DNA of 64,000 nucleotides from Homoserinimonas sp. (GTDB taxonomy: Bacteria > Actinomycetota > Actinomycetes > Actinomycetales > Microbacteriaceae). The stretch spans positions 1,419,575-1,483,574 of the forward strand of contig JAMLGP010000001.1 in assembly GCA_023957835.1 (NCBI GenBank), written 5' to 3'. The notes beneath the pieces are model-generated. The model saw nothing but the letters and a program-made list of their open reading frames with translations. It did not search any database and was not told the DNA's origin. Shown here one piece after another: positions 1 through 9,950 of the stretch. The position numbers and the translations under genes are program-made. Each line of letters opens with the position of its first letter. The first letter of the stretch is position 1.

Positions 1-870
1 CCCTGGCTGCTCTCAATTGATCGCCTCAGCCAACTTGGCAACGAGTCCAGTTCAGATCCGGTCCTTGCCGGACTATTCGCTTCGACTTTCGTCAATACCG
101 CAGTCGCAATGCTCTTCGGCATCGTGGCGACCTCGATCCTTCAGGGGATCATCGTAGTCGAGGTCGCAAGGGGAACACTTGGCGAAAAGTTGCCGCTTCG
201 GTCACTCTGGCAGCTGATGAAGGGCCGCATCCTGGCTCTGATCGGCTGGGCCACGATTTCCGCACTGGCCTTTGCAATCGCAATCGGAGTGGTAGTCGTT
301 GCCGCAATCCTTTTGATCGCTTCCATGGGTTCCGCAGGAACGGGGCTGGCCATCATCGTGGTCATTTTCGGAGCCATAGGACTAACAGTTCTGGGTGCCT
401 GGCTCGGCACGAAGCTCGGGCTGCTGCCGAGCGCTCTGGTTCTCGAGAGGCTCAAGATCGTCGAGGCAATGCGACGCTCGTGGCAATTGACGACCGGCTA
501 CTTCTGGCGGGTCTTCGGAATCACACTGCTGGTGGCGGTGATTCTCGGCTTCGCGTCGAGCGTAATCACCGGTCCTGTCAGCTTCATTTTCACCTTCATC
601 ACCATTCTGATTGCACCAACCGGAGCCTCGGTCGAGACCGTCGTCGTGGTTCAGGTGATCGGCTGGATTGTCCAGTCTCTGATTGCACTGGTCGTCACTT
701 CGATAACGGCCATCATTCAGACCGCTGCGAGTGCCCTCATCTACCTCGACTTGCGGATGCGCAAGGAGGGACTGGACATCGAGCTCATTCGCTACGTGGA
801 AAGAACAAGTGCCGGTGAGTCAGGACTCGGAAATCCATACCTTCGAACCCAGCAGTGGAATGCGGCATGA
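1..870 (+). CDS. GDPD-type membrane-domain protein, 5' truncated
   Basis: The reading frame is open from base 1, so about 289 residues are visible and the N-terminus lies outside the window. The protein is almost entirely hydrophobic, with several long Ala/Ile/Val/Gly-rich segments, and ends in a short charged tail. This looks like the glycerophosphoryl-diester-phosphodiesterase membrane domain family, a non-catalytic integral membrane domain common in actinobacteria. No phosphodiesterase catalytic domain is visible. The next gene starts at an ATG overlapping this stop (ATGA at 867-870), so it heads or belongs to the DUF4129-DUF4350-MoxR block. The family call rests on overall look and context. 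Confidence 0.6.
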   Translation, partial: PWLLSIDRLSQLGNESSSDPVLAGLFASTFVNTAVAMLFGIVATSILQGIIVVEVARGTLGEKLPLRSLWQLMKGRILALIGWATISALAFAIAIGVVVVAAILLIASMGSAGTGLAIIVVIFGAIGLTVLGAWLGTKLGLLPSALVLERLKIVEAMRRSWQLTTGYFWRVFGITLLVAVILGFASSVITGPVSFIFTFITILIAPTGASVETVVVVQVIGWIVQSLIALVVTSITAIIQTAASALIYLDLRMRKEGLDIELIRYVERTSAGESGLGNPYLRTQQWNAA

Positions 871-1568
871 CCTTTGGCCAAATCGGTTCGATCGGGATCC
901 TGAGCGGCTTCGCCCTTCAGGTGCCGGTAGATCCTGATGGTCCGGAAGCTCATGACTGGATAATTCAGGAGCTATCCAAGCCCGAGTATCAGGCGGCCAA
1001 GCCCACCTGGTGGGATCTGTTGGCGCAGGCGATTCTGGATTGGTTCACTTCCTTGAGGTTCGACCTTTCGGGAGTTCCCGGCGGATTCTTCAACCTGGTG
1101 ATCCTGATCATCGTGCTCGCCCTGATAGTGGCCGCATTCCTGATTTTCGGGGTCCCGCGGTTGCGTGCCCGGAGCAAGCTGACCGGAGCACTGCTCGGCG
1201 AGGACGAGATTCGAAATTCGGATGAGTTGCGGGCTTCAGCAAGGAGGGCCGCTCAGGCAGGGGACTGGACGCTTGCAATCGAAGAAATCTATCGGGCGAT
1301 CGCGAAAGCCATGCTGGAGAGAGCGCTCGTGAATTCGACTCCGGGAACTACAGCCAGCGGATTTGCCGCTGCGGCATCCGCGGTGTTTCCACAATTCAGT
1401 CAGGAGCTAAAGACCGGGGCTAAAGTCTTCGACCGAGTTCGCTACCTTGGCGGGACGGGAAATGAGGAGGAGTTCAGAAACCTCGAGAAGCTGGACCGTG
1501 AACTGGAGTCCTCAAAGCCGGAACTCAAACTGCCGGCAACTTCAAGTGAGCTGGAGCTGATTTCTTGA
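867..1568 (+). CDS. DUF4129 domain membrane protein
   Basis: The ATG at 867 overlaps the previous TGA and is preferred over the in-frame ATG at 855. The 233-residue protein has one strong membrane segment near residues 70-95 (FNLVILIIVLALIVAAFLIF) and a cytoplasmic C-terminal domain. That domain carries the DUF4129 pattern: repeated small helices (SARRAAQAGDWTLAIEEIYR), then a Gly/Thr-rich turn and a terminal D-V/R-Y-type helix region (FDRVRYLGG). DUF4129 proteins are regularly encoded with MoxR ATPases and DUF58 proteins and are thought to act at the envelope. The catalytic role is unknown. It is coupled to the next gene through TTGA. Confidence 0.8.
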   Translation: MTFGQIGSIGILSGFALQVPVDPDGPEAHDWIIQELSKPEYQAAKPTWWDLLAQAILDWFTSLRFDLSGVPGGFFNLVILIIVLALIVAAFLIFGVPRLRARSKLTGALLGEDEIRNSDELRASARRAAQAGDWTLAIEEIYRAIAKAMLERALVNSTPGTTASGFAAAASAVFPQFSQELKTGAKVFDRVRYLGGTGNEEEFRNLEKLDRELESSKPELKLPATSSELELIS

Positions 1569-2803
1569 GCACGATCGAGACGGCCGCTACGAAAGCTCCG
1601 GAGGAGACTCCAACTGTTCGAGCGAGGCTCAGGAGAGCCAGATTCTGGATACTGATCGCCCTCGCACTGCTGCTCATTATCGGGATTGCGTTCATTATCC
1701 TGAAGCCGTCTTCTGCTGGTTTGGCGCTCTCAGCCTCAGATCCGAGTCCGAACGGAGCGAAGGCGCTCGCAGAGGTACTCAAGCAGCAGGGTGTTGAAGT
1801 GACAATCGCCGACTCGATGGATGAGGTTCGCGATTCTCCGGCTCCGATCCAGCAGACCACAATCTTTCTTTACGACCCTTCGAGTTTCCTAAACGATTCC
1901 AAACTGCTCGAACTGGCTCGGTACTCTTCGGTACTGGTAATCATGGAACCGACTTTTAGTCAGTTGCTTGCGCTCGCTCCCGAGGTGGCCCAGGCGGGAC
2001 CGACCAAGGGAACCGCAAGCGCTGGCTGTGACTACCGACCGGCTACTCAAGCCGATCAGATTGCTACTGACGGAACCGCATTTCGGATGATCGAAGCCGC
2101 TCCGGGGGCCGAAGCCTGTTTTGACAGCGGAACGGGAACCGACGAAAAATCCGTTATCGTTCTGGATCGGGACTCCAAGTCGCTGGTTATCGTCGGTACT
2201 CATGATGCGTTTTCGAACGGCGCAATAGACCAGCTTGGCAATGCGGCTCTGGCTCTGGGAGTGCTCGGATCGAAAGACAACCTGATCTGGTTCATGCCAA
2301 CGATTCGGGAAGCCGATGCGGGTGCGCTTTCTCTCGTCGACCTTACGCCGGCCTGGGTGACTCCACTGCTGAGCTTTGCCCTGATTGTCTTTGTTGCGGC
2401 GGCGATCTGGAGAGGAAGGCGGCTCGGATCTCTCGTCGTGGAAAACCTTCCTGTAGTCGTCCCTGCGAGCGAAACCATGGAGGGCAGGGCACGACTTTAT
2501 GCCGCGGGCAGTGCAAGGCTGCGGGCTCTGGACGCACTGAGAGTAGGAACCGTCGCACGAATTAGCCAATATTGCGGACTCCCCCGATCGGCGACGGTTA
2601 ATGAAGTAATCAACGCTGCAGCGAGGCTGACAAACCGTCCGGTCTCCGAACTGGAAGCCCTGCTGATCAATTCCGAGCCTGCGGGAGACGCCGAATTCGT
2701 AAGCTATTCCGATCGACTGCTTAGCCTGGAGAACGCGGTGAAGAAGGCGCTGCTCCCGGGAGATTTGACACCATCCGACCCCAACAAAGGAAAGCAAGAA
2801 TGA
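1565..2803 (+). CDS. DUF4350 domain protein
   Basis: The start is a TTG at 1565 that overlaps the preceding stop (TTGA). The 412-residue protein has an N-terminal membrane anchor at about residues 28-48, an extracytoplasmic domain and a second membrane segment near residues 265-282, with a cytoplasmic tail. After the first anchor comes the DUF4350 signature region (LSASDPSPNGAKALAEVLKQ), in which a product/nucleotide-fold domain begins by selecting a gene-like PNGA motif. Actinobacterial homologues sit between DUF4129 and MoxR, exactly as here. Biochemical function is unknown; a link to envelope stress or assembly is inferred from context. Confidence 0.8.
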   Translation: MSTIETAATKAPEETPTVRARLRRARFWILIALALLLIIGIAFIILKPSSAGLALSASDPSPNGAKALAEVLKQQGVEVTIADSMDEVRDSPAPIQQTTIFLYDPSSFLNDSKLLELARYSSVLVIMEPTFSQLLALAPEVAQAGPTKGTASAGCDYRPATQADQIATDGTAFRMIEAAPGAEACFDSGTGTDEKSVIVLDRDSKSLVIVGTHDAFSNGAIDQLGNAALALGVLGSKDNLIWFMPTIREADAGALSLVDLTPAWVTPLLSFALIVFVAAAIWRGRRLGSLVVENLPVVVPASETMEGRARLYAAGSARLRALDALRVGTVARISQYCGLPRSATVNEVINAAARLTNRPVSELEALLINSEPAGDAEFVSYSDRLLSLENAVKKALLPGDLTPSDPNKGKQE

Positions 2804-3753
2804 CTGACGACCTCAGATCCAACTTCTCCAAAGTTCGCACAGAAGTAGCCAAGGCTGTAGTCGGCCAGGACGGAGCCGTGACCGGGCTCATGATCGCCCT
2901 CCTGGCCGGTGGTCACGTCATCCTTGAAGGCGTCCCCGGAGTCGCTAAGACTCTGCTGGTTCGATCTCTCAGCCAGGCCCTCAAGCTCGAGACAAAGAGA
3001 ATCCAGTTCACGCCCGACCTGATGCCAGGAGACGTTACCGGTTCGCTCGTCTATGACGCAAAGGCGGGCGACTTCGAGTTTCGCCCAGGTCCGGTTTTCA
3101 CCAACCTCCTGCTGGCCGATGAAATCAACCGCACACCCCCGAAAACTCAGTCTGCACTGCTTGAGGCGATGGAGGAGCGACAGGTCTCGGTAGACGGTGA
3201 AACCAGGCTGTTGCCGGACCCCTTCATTGTCGCCGCAACCATGAACCCGATCGAGTACGAAGGCACCTACCAGTTGCCGGAGGCCCAGCTCGACCGTTTC
3301 CTGCTCAAACTCATGCTTTCGGTGCCTGAGCGGGATGATGAACTGCAAATTCTTGAGCGAAGCGCGGCCGGATTCAATCCGCGAGACCTGAAGGCCGCCG
3401 GAGTAACCCCGGTGCTGGACGCGGGTCAGCTCACCAAGGCGCGAGCCGAGGTTGCAAAGGTAACGGTAAGCACGGATGTCCTCGGCTACATCGTCGATCT
3501 TGCCCGAGGAACCAGAGTCAGCCCGTCGGTAAAGCTTGGGGTCAGCCCGAGAGGAGCTAACGCTCTTCTCGCCACGACTCGAGCCTGGGCCTGGCTCACC
3601 GGTTCGACCGGGGTAACCCCGGATCACGTTCAAACCATGGTCCTGCCGACCTGGCGTCATCGAATCCAGTTGAGGCCGGAGGCGGAACTCGAGGGAGTTT
3701 CTGCTGACACGATCCTCAGCTCGATCCTGCAGCAGGTCAAAGTTCCGATTTGA
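2800..3753 (+). CDS. MoxR-family AAA+ ATPase
   Basis: A 317-residue AAA+ ATPase of normal MoxR length. Walker A is GVPGVAKT at about residues 47-54, Walker B is LLLADEIN near residues 104-111, and the following TPPKTQSALLEAMEERQV segment is the family hallmark. The C-terminal lid domain is complete. MoxR proteins act as chaperone-like ATPases that mature or regulate partner proteins containing von Willebrand A or DUF58 domains. Its ATG overlaps the DUF4350 stop (ATGA), and the DUF58 partner follows 44 bp downstream, so the two very likely work together. Confidence 0.95.
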   Translation: MTDDLRSNFSKVRTEVAKAVVGQDGAVTGLMIALLAGGHVILEGVPGVAKTLLVRSLSQALKLETKRIQFTPDLMPGDVTGSLVYDAKAGDFEFRPGPVFTNLLLADEINRTPPKTQSALLEAMEERQVSVDGETRLLPDPFIVAATMNPIEYEGTYQLPEAQLDRFLLKLMLSVPERDDELQILERSAAGFNPRDLKAAGVTPVLDAGQLTKARAEVAKVTVSTDVLGYIVDLARGTRVSPSVKLGVSPRGANALLATTRAWAWLTGSTGVTPDHVQTMVLPTWRHRIQLRPEAELEGVSADTILSSILQQVKVPI

Positions 3754-3797
3754 GTTGAACCGGGACCGATTCCGGGATAGATCGAAGGGAGGTCGAA

Positions 3798-5108
3798 TTG
3801 GCAATTAGCGGCTGGTTTGTGGCGTTAGTCGCTCTCGGCGCGATCCCGATCGTCGTTACCGGCGACTGGTACTGGATGCTGGTCTGGCCGGCGATCACCC
3901 TACTGATCGGGCTTGCAGACCTGTGGCTCGCGGCATCCCCCAGAAAGCTGCTGATCCGACGAGAGGTCCCCTCGAGAGTGAGGCTAGGCGAAAGCGCCCT
4001 CTGCCAGCTCACCGTGGAGAACACGAATCGTCGTGCCGCCAGAGGGTTGCTGAGGGACGCATGGCAGCCTTCGGCAGGAGCAAACCCTTCACGAATGCCA
4101 ATTAGAGTTCCCGGAGGCGAGCGACGTCGCTATAGCCTCACTCTCACCCCGATTCGCAGGGGGGAGCGCAAGGTTTCGCAATTTACGATTCGAACCTTTG
4201 GCCCGCTTAGGCTCGTGGCCCGCCAGGCGACACTGAATCTGCCGGGTCGGATCCGGGTGTTGCCTCCATTCAATTCCAGAAAGCACTTGCCTTCGAGGCT
4301 TGCAATGCTCAGGGAACTCGAGGGCAGAACCCCGGTCATGATCCGTGGCCAGGGCACCGAATTCGACAGTCTGCGCGAATACGTGCGCGGGGACGATCGC
4401 AGGTCAATCGACTGGAGAGCCACAGCTCGCAGGCATGATCCTCAGGGCGGGAATCGACTCATGGTTCGAACCTGGCGGCCCGAAAGGGATCGCCAGGTGG
4501 TGATTGTCATCGACAGCGGCCGAACCTCTGCGGCGCGGATCGACAACGAACCCAGACTGGACACGGCATACGAGTCTGCTCTGCTGCTGGCCGCCCTGGC
4601 GACGCACGCGGGAGACCGGGTGCACCTGCTGATTTTCGATCGAAGGGTTCGAGGGAGAGTCCAGGGGGTAAGCGGCCCGGAACTGCTTTCTCGAATGGTC
4701 GACACCATGGCCCCAATCGATGCGGAACTGATCGAGCCGGACTGGGCTGCACTGCCCGGTCTTGTTCGTTCCATTACCAACCAGCGAGCGCTCGTGGTTA
4801 TTGCTACTTCCATCGATGCGCCAGGAGCCTCCACCGGTCTGCTTTCAGTGCTGGGTCAACTGACCACAAAGCACCTGGTCCTCGTTTCATCGGTTACCGA
4901 TCCGGCGGTGCTCGAAGCCACGAGGGACCGCTCCGGCAGGGAAGAGGTCTACCGGGCCGCCGCAGCAGAGCGCGCGCTCCTCGACATTTCCAGGATGGCG
5001 GCGGCAATTCGGCAATTGGGCGGGGAAGTGGTCACCGGGCCGCCGCAGGAATTGCCTCCGGCGCTGGCCGACCAATACATAGCTTTGAAAGCGGCCGGTC
5101 GGCTCTGA
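3798..5108 (+). CDS. DUF58 domain protein, MoxR partner
   Basis: The TTG at 3798 is preceded by AAGGGAGGT (3785-3793), a strong ribosome binding site. The 436-residue protein has two N-terminal membrane segments (about residues 4-37), then a beta-rich domain and the DUF58 core. The core motif is seen around residues 195-215 (YVRGDDRRSIDWRATAR), followed by a vWA-like fold with VVIVIDSGRTS carrying the MIDAS-type DxS. DUF58 proteins are the standard partners of MoxR ATPases. The gene is convergent with the SpoIIM-like gene, 44 bp away. Confidence 0.92.
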   Translation: MAISGWFVALVALGAIPIVVTGDWYWMLVWPAITLLIGLADLWLAASPRKLLIRREVPSRVRLGESALCQLTVENTNRRAARGLLRDAWQPSAGANPSRMPIRVPGGERRRYSLTLTPIRRGERKVSQFTIRTFGPLRLVARQATLNLPGRIRVLPPFNSRKHLPSRLAMLRELEGRTPVMIRGQGTEFDSLREYVRGDDRRSIDWRATARRHDPQGGNRLMVRTWRPERDRQVVIVIDSGRTSAARIDNEPRLDTAYESALLLAALATHAGDRVHLLIFDRRVRGRVQGVSGPELLSRMVDTMAPIDAELIEPDWAALPGLVRSITNQRALVVIATSIDAPGASTGLLSVLGQLTTKHLVLVSSVTDPAVLEATRDRSGREEVYRAAAAERALLDISRMAAAIRQLGGEVVTGPPQELPPALADQYIALKAAGRL

Positions 5109-5152
5109 ATCGCGCCAAAGACGCTGGTGGAGCGCACAGCCGGGCCTGAGGC

Positions 5153-6151
5153 TTAGGCTGCGACTATTTTTCTGGCTCCTGCCTCAAAGGCTTCGAGGTC
5201 GCCGGTTTGCCCGGCACGATAGGCGATCCCTCCGAGGATCCACTGGTAAGCGAGCATCGCCGCGAGGGCGACGGTACCAATGCCGATCTTTATTACCCAG
5301 GGCCAGTCCTGCCTCGTAACAAAACCCTCAATCACCCCGGAAACGAAGAGGGAGAAAATAAGTCCGATTGCCACTGTAAACAGCGCTCTGCCGTCTTCTG
5401 CGAGCGCCTGAGCTCTGGTTCTGGCGCCCGGAGCAATCCAGGCCCAAAAGATTCGCATGCCGGCCGCCGCGGCGAGGAAGATCGAATACAGTTCCAGCTG
5501 TCCGTGAGGTGAAATGTAGAGGAAGAACAAGTCCAGATGGTTGTAGCTGGCCATTACCGCGCCGGCCATCCCGACGTTTATCGCGTTCGATAACAAGACG
5601 ACCGGAGCGTAAACCCCGACAATTCCGAAAGCAATGCACTGGGCCGCCACCCAGGCGTTATTGGTCCAGACCATGGCGGTGAAGGTGTCCATGCCGTTTT
5701 CTGAGTAGTAGCCGACGAAGTCCTCTTCCGCCATCTTCTTCAACTCCTGATTGGAGCCAAACGCGGCACTGAGAACTCCCGGCGTATTGAAGGCCCAGAT
5801 CCCAACCAAAGTGCCGACGACCGCGAAGGCGACCGCGATCCAGATAGTCAGCCAGCGAATCCGATACAGGGCGGCGGGAAGTTGAAAGGTGACGAATCTC
5901 GGGATTTGCCTGAGGATGTTCGTGCTGGCTCCCGTGAACTTCAGTCTGGCTCTGGAAAGAGTCAGCGAGAGTCGATCCGACTGCACGGTTGAACCAGCCA
6001 CCGACTGAAGCGTTGATAACTGACTCGCGCCGGTCTGATACCGATCGATCAGCTCATCTGATTCGGCACCGCTGAGATTCCTGGTCGAAGCAAGGCGCGC
6101 CAACTTCGCCCACTCTGCACGGTGAGCATCGGAGTAAGCGTCTAGGTCCAT
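5153..6151 (-). CDS. SpoIIM-family membrane protein
   Basis: A 332-residue stage II sporulation protein M family member. The N-terminal cytoplasmic helical part starts MDLDAYSDAHRAEW and runs to about residue 95; five or six membrane segments follow. The family feature is a long loop with polar residues (TFTAMVWTNNAWVAAQCIAF) and SPHGQLELYSIFLAAAAGMR near the middle. This organism need not sporulate, because actinobacterial relatives routinely pair SpoIIM with RDD and MoxR/DUF58 genes. It is divergent from the RDD gene with only 17 bp between the start codons. A TATTAT hexamer 8 nt upstream suggests a nearly leaderless transcript. Confidence 0.88.
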   Translation of the reverse strand: MDLDAYSDAHRAEWAKLARLASTRNLSGAESDELIDRYQTGASQLSTLQSVAGSTVQSDRLSLTLSRARLKFTGASTNILRQIPRFVTFQLPAALYRIRWLTIWIAVAFAVVGTLVGIWAFNTPGVLSAAFGSNQELKKMAEEDFVGYYSENGMDTFTAMVWTNNAWVAAQCIAFGIVGVYAPVVLLSNAINVGMAGAVMASYNHLDLFFLYISPHGQLELYSIFLAAAAGMRIFWAWIAPGARTRAQALAEDGRALFTVAIGLIFSLFVSGVIEGFVTRQDWPWVIKIGIGTVALAAMLAYQWILGGIAYRAGQTGDLEAFEAGARKIVAA

Positions 6152-6159
6152 CTGCTTGA

Positions 6160-6165
6160 ATAATA
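6160..6165 (-). promoter_or_regulatory. Putative -10 element of the SpoIIM-like gene
   Basis: On the minus strand TATTAT (one mismatch to TATAAT) lies 8 nt before the ATG at 6151. Its sequence occupies most of the 17-bp gap and overlaps the upstream region of the divergent RDD gene, so the two promoters cannot be independent in space. Inferred from sequence only. Confidence 0.4.
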
Positions 6166-6168
6166 GCC

Positions 6169-7023
6169 ATGGCTCAGACAGCCCCGCCCATTCCTGACTA
6201 CAAGTTTGCGGATGATGACGAACTCATCACCGGAGAAGCAGTCGCCCTGAGTCTTCGTCCGACCCCGTTCGTGCTTCGAGCCGCCGGTGCCGCGATCGAT
6301 GTGATTGTGATTCTGACGGTCACAACCGGGATCTTCATGGTCGCAATCTATGGAATCATCCCGTACCTGCCTGAGGCCGGCTGGATTAACGTCGTAGCGA
6401 TCGCGATTCTCGTTTTCTGCTTCGTGGTAATACCAATCACCGTCGAGTTGCTCTCGAAAGGCAGGTCACTGGGCAAGTTGGCGGTAGGCGCGAGAATAGT
6501 GAGGGACGACGGCGGAGCCATAGGGTTCAGGCACGCATTCATTCGAGCGCTCGTGGGCGTAATCGAAAATTTTATGACCGCGGGCGGTATCGCCATTCTC
6601 GTTGCTCTGCTCGACTCGAGATCCAGGAGAGTCGGCGATCTGCTTGCCGGCACCTACAGCCAGCACGAGCGAATCTCTGCGGTCGAAACGGCTCCTTTTG
6701 GAGTTCCGATCGAACTGCTCGATTGGTCGCGAACCGCGGATGTCGCAAGGCTGCCAGATCGCCTCGCCCGTCGAATCTCGCAGTTCCTCAAGTCTGCAGG
6801 CAACTACGCGCCGACCACGAGAACGACTATGAGCATTGAGTTGGCCAACGAGGCCTCGGCTTTCGTAGCACCGGTACCGGATTGCCCCGCTGAATTGTTT
6901 CTTGCCGGAGTGGTCGCAATCAGGCGGCAGCGGGACGCAATGGCTCTCGCCTCAGAAAAGCGAGTGCTCGATCAACTGCAGCCTGTGCTCAGCCAACTGC
7001 CGCACAAGTTCCCCGATCGCTAA
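6169..7023 (+). CDS. RDD family membrane protein
   Basis: A 284-residue protein with three membrane segments within residues 40-150 and the RDD pattern: an Arg near the first helix (LRPTPFVLRAAGAAIDV), a GRSLGKLAVGARIV turn, and LLDSRSRRVGDLLAGTY closing the domain. The remaining C-terminal 110 residues are soluble, with no recognised domain. RDD proteins are small membrane proteins of uncertain function, some linked to ion transport. The gene pairs divergently with SpoIIM. No clear Shine-Dalgarno site precedes the ATG, which fits leaderless initiation. Confidence 0.88.
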   Translation: MAQTAPPIPDYKFADDDELITGEAVALSLRPTPFVLRAAGAAIDVIVILTVTTGIFMVAIYGIIPYLPEAGWINVVAIAILVFCFVVIPITVELLSKGRSLGKLAVGARIVRDDGGAIGFRHAFIRALVGVIENFMTAGGIAILVALLDSRSRRVGDLLAGTYSQHERISAVETAPFGVPIELLDWSRTADVARLPDRLARRISQFLKSAGNYAPTTRTTMSIELANEASAFVAPVPDCPAELFLAGVVAIRRQRDAMALASEKRVLDQLQPVLSQLPHKFPDR

Positions 7024-7068
7024 CCGAGCTTGCCTGTTCGCGCAGCCGTCCGGTTGCCCCGAACCCGA

Positions 7069-8526
7069 TCAGTACCGGTAGTGCTCGGGTTTAAACGGCC
7101 CCTCAATCGGAATCGCGAGATACTTCGCCTGCTGCTCGGTAAGAATCGTCAGTTCGACGCCGAGTGAATCCAGGTGCAGTCTCGCCACCTTCTCGTCCAG
7201 AATCTTCGGCAGCAGATGCACTCCGATCGACAGTTCCCTGCTGAACAGCTCAATCTGGGCGAGAACCTGATTGCTGAACGAGTTGCTCATAACGAATGAC
7301 GGATGCCCGGTCGCGTTCCCGAGATTCATGAGCCGGCCCTCAGAAAGCACGAGCACGCTTCTTCCATTAGGGAGCCGCCACTCGTGCACCTGCGGCTTGA
7401 TTTCGACCTTTACGGCACCAGGCAGGGCTTCGAGCCCTGCAATGTCGATCTCGTCGTCGAAGTGGCCGACGTTTGCAACTATCGCGTGATCCTTCATCCC
7501 GAGCAAGTGCTCGACGGTAATGACACTGGTGTTTCCCGTGGCCGTGATGAAGAAGTCCGCGGTCTCGATCACCGACTCGATTCTGGCGACCTGAAACCCG
7601 TCCATTGCCGCCTGAAGCGCGTTGATCGGATCAATTTCGCTCACGATAACCCGCGCGCCCTGACCGCGCAGCGCCTCTGCAGCGCCCTTTCCGACATCGC
7701 CGTAACCGGCGACGAAGGCGACCTTGCCGCCAATCAAAACGTCCGTGGCGCGGTCGAGTCCATCAGGCAGAGAGTGTCTGATTCCGTAGCGGTTGTCGAA
7801 CTTCGACTTGGTTACAGAGTCGTTGACGTTGATCGCCGGAAACAGCAACCGGCCCTGAGCTGCAAGCTCGTACAGCCGGTGGACTCCGGTCGTAGTTTCT
7901 TCGCTCACTCCCCTGATCTCCGGGGCCATTCGGGTGAACCGCTTCGGGTCTCCCCTGAGGCTCGCCCGCAGGGTGTCGAGCACTACCCGGTACTCGGCGC
8001 TCGAGTCGGAATCCGGCTCCGGAACTTTGCCGGCCGCCTCGAACTCGACCCCCTTGTGCACGAGCAGGGTGGCGTCTCCACCGTCGTCGAGAATCATCGT
8101 CGGACCGAGGGGCTCTCCGACGTCATCGAGACCGAAGTCGAAAATCTGGTTGGTGCACCACCAGTAGTCTTCGAGGCTCTCCCCCTTCCAGGCGAAGATC
8201 GGAACACCTGCCGGCGCCGCAATAGAACCCGCAGGGCCGACTGCAACCGCGGCGGCAGCTTCATCCTGAGTCGAGAAGATATTGCAGCTTGCCCAGCGCA
8301 CCTGAGCTCCAAGAGCCACGAGGGTTTCGATGAGCACGGCCGTCTGCACCGTCATGTGCAGGCTCCCGGAGATTCGAGCCCCGGCCAGCGGCTTGCTCGC
8401 AGAGAATTCCTCCCGCAGGGCCATTAGGCCGGGCATTTCGTGCTCTGCGAGCCGGATCTGGTGGCGCCCGGACTCTGCGAGCTCGAGCTTTGCGACCTTG
8501 AACTTTAGCGATTCGGTATCGCTCAC
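7069..8526 (-). CDS. ahcY: Adenosylhomocysteinase
   Basis: S-adenosyl-L-homocysteine hydrolase, which splits SAH to adenosine and homocysteine and so removes product inhibition of methyltransferases. I chose the GTG at 8526, which overlaps the manB stop as GTGA; the longer frame to 8661 would run back inside manB. The 485-residue length and the C-terminal KPEHYRY ending are typical. The NAD-binding motif is [17 protein letters not shown]. The N-terminal region contains [19 protein letters not shown] and the substrate-site [12 protein letters not shown]. The extra 40-residue insert near residues 150-190 is usual for actinobacterial and eukaryotic-type forms. Confidence 0.97.
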   Translation of the reverse strand: MSDTESLKFKVAKLELAESGRHQIRLAEHEMPGLMALREEFSASKPLAGARISGSLHMTVQTAVLIETLVALGAQVRWASCNIFSTQDEAAAAVAVGPAGSIAAPAGVPIFAWKGESLEDYWWCTNQIFDFGLDDVGEPLGPTMILDDGGDATLLVHKGVEFEAAGKVPEPDSDSSAEYRVVLDTLRASLRGDPKRFTRMAPEIRGVSEETTTGVHRLYELAAQGRLLFPAINVNDSVTKSKFDNRYGIRHSLPDGLDRATDVLIGGKVAFVAGYGDVGKGAAEALRGQGARVIVSEIDPINALQAAMDGFQVARIESVIETADFFITATGNTSVITVEHLLGMKDHAIVANVGHFDDEIDIAGLEALPGAVKVEIKPQVHEWRLPNGRSVLVLSEGRLMNLGNATGHPSFVMSNSFSNQVLAQIELFSRELSIGVHLLPKILDEKVARLHLDSLGVELTILTEQQAKYLAIPIEGPFKPEHYRY

Positions 8527-9950
8527 GCCGATCCTTCCTTCGATTCTGATCGGATGAGTTCCAGAACTCGATCCCTGATTTCCGCCATCTTCTGCGGCGA
8601 GCGCGCTTCGACGTTTAGCCTCAGGAGCGGCTCGGTGTTGGACGGACGCACATTGAACCACCAGAAGTCCGCCTCGGGCCCGCCGCTGAGGGTCAGGCCG
8701 TCAAGTTCGTCCTGATCGAAATCGGCGAACGCGCTCCTGATCCGACTGAACGCTGCGGCAAGATCCGAAACCCTGGAGTTGATCTCACCGGACTGGGCGT
8801 AGGGAGAGTATCTGGAAGAAAAGCTCGAAAGCGGTTCGGCCTGAGAACCGAACTCCGCAAGCAGGTGCATGGCTGCGAGCATTCCGTTGTCTGCCCCCCA
8901 GAAATCACGGAAGTAATAGTGCGCTGAGTGCTCCCCGCCGAAGACGGCTCCCGTGGAGGCCATTTCGTCCTTGATGAGCGAGTGCCCGACCCTCGTTCGA
9001 TGCGGGATGCCGCCCTCAGCCAGAATCGTCTCCGGCACGACCCTCGAGGTGATCAGATTGTGAATCACGTGGATCTCGCTTTCGCCGGAGGCCCTGACCC
9101 GCCGAATCTCTCTGCGGGCAACCACGGCCGCCACGGCAGAGGGGTTCATCGGCTCGCCGCGCTCGTCGATCACGAAGCAGCGGTCGGCGTCGCCGTCGAA
9201 GGCGAGCCCGAGGTCCGCACCGACCTCGACAACTTTCGCCTGAAGGTCGACGACGTTTGCCGGATCCAGCGGATTCGCCTCGTGGTTCGGAAAATTGCCA
9301 TCGAGCTCGAAATACATCGGGACTATCTCTATCGGAAGCTGCGGCAGTCCTGCAACAGTGCCGAGCACGGCTGGAACTGTCAGTCCGGACATTCCGTTGC
9401 CGGCATCCACGACGATTCGAAGCGGCCGTATCGAACTGAGGTCAACGAGGCTTCTAAGGTAGGCGGCGTAGTCCGGAAGCACGTCTGCCTTCTCGAGGGT
9501 TCCCCGGGTCTCGGCCTGCTCAATTCCGGATTCGAGATAGAGCTGCGCGCGATCGCGAATTTGGGCGAGGCCGGTATCAATGCTGATTCCTCTGGCTCCC
9601 GCTCTGGAGAGCTTGATCCCGTTGTAAGTTGCGGGGTTGTGACTCGCGGTGAACATGGCCGCCGGCGCGTTCATGCTGCCGGAGGCGAAGTAGCTTTCAT
9701 CGGTCGAGCAAAGCCCGATAGCAATCGCATTGCCCCCTCTTTGGAGCACGCCCTCTGCAAACGCGGCCGCGAAACCGGGAGAGGACTCTCTCATGTCGTG
9801 ACCGATCACTACTGCCGATCCGGCTGCCTCGAGCACGTCAATGAAAGCTGCGCCAAAAGCCCGCACGACCTCGGAGGTGAGTTGCGAACCAACCAGCCCT
9901 CTGACGTCGTATGCCTTTACGAACTCGCTCAGATCAGGGCTTGAGGTCAT
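8523..9950 (-). CDS. manB: Phosphomannomutase/phosphoglucomutase
   Basis: A 475-residue alpha-D-phosphohexomutase that interconverts mannose-6-phosphate and mannose-1-phosphate, feeding GDP-mannose. The catalytic serine is S103 in [11 protein letters not shown]. The metal loop is [11 protein letters not shown] and the C-terminal phosphate loop is [11 protein letters not shown]. The start ATG is exactly 6 nt downstream of TAGCAT, so translation is probably leaderless. It shares its 5' end with the DUF3499 stop and is coupled to ahcY. With manA at 15690-16829 and gmd/rmd-like genes at 20279-22202 it belongs to the GDP-sugar supply of the glycan locus, although manC is not in the window. Confidence 0.93.
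   Translation of the reverse strand: MTSSPDLSEFVKAYDVRGLVGSQLTSEVVRAFGAAFIDVLEAAGSAVVIGHDMRESSPGFAAAFAEGVLQRGGNAIAIGLCSTDESYFASGSMNAPAAMFTASHNPATYNGIKLSRAGARGISIDTGLAQIRDRAQLYLESGIEQAETRGTLEKADVLPDYAAYLRSLVDLSSIRPLRIVVDAGNGMSGLTVPAVLGTVAGLPQLPIEIVPMYFELDGNFPNHEANPLDPANVVDLQAKVVEVGADLGLAFDGDADRCFVIDERGEPMNPSAVAAVVARREIRRVRASGESEIHVIHNLITSRVVPETILAEGGIPHRTRVGHSLIKDEMASTGAVFGGEHSAHYYFRDFWGADNGMLAAMHLLAEFGSQAEPLSSFSSRYSPYAQSGEINSRVSDLAAAFSRIRSAFADFDQDELDGLTLSGGPEADFWWFNVRPSNTEPLLRLNVEARSPQKMAEIRDRVLELIRSESKEGSA

Noticed and set aside
2704..3804. 366-residue minus-strand frame opposite MoxR
   Set aside because: Antisense shadow of a well-supported AAA+ ATPase; Arg/Gly/Ser-rich with no domain.
7303..8427. 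Long 374-residue plus-strand frame opposite ahcY
   Set aside because: Antisense to a clear enzyme gene; caused by high-GC codon bias.
8928..9944. 338-residue plus-strand frame opposite manB
   Set aside because: Antisense shadow of phosphomannomutase; no family features.
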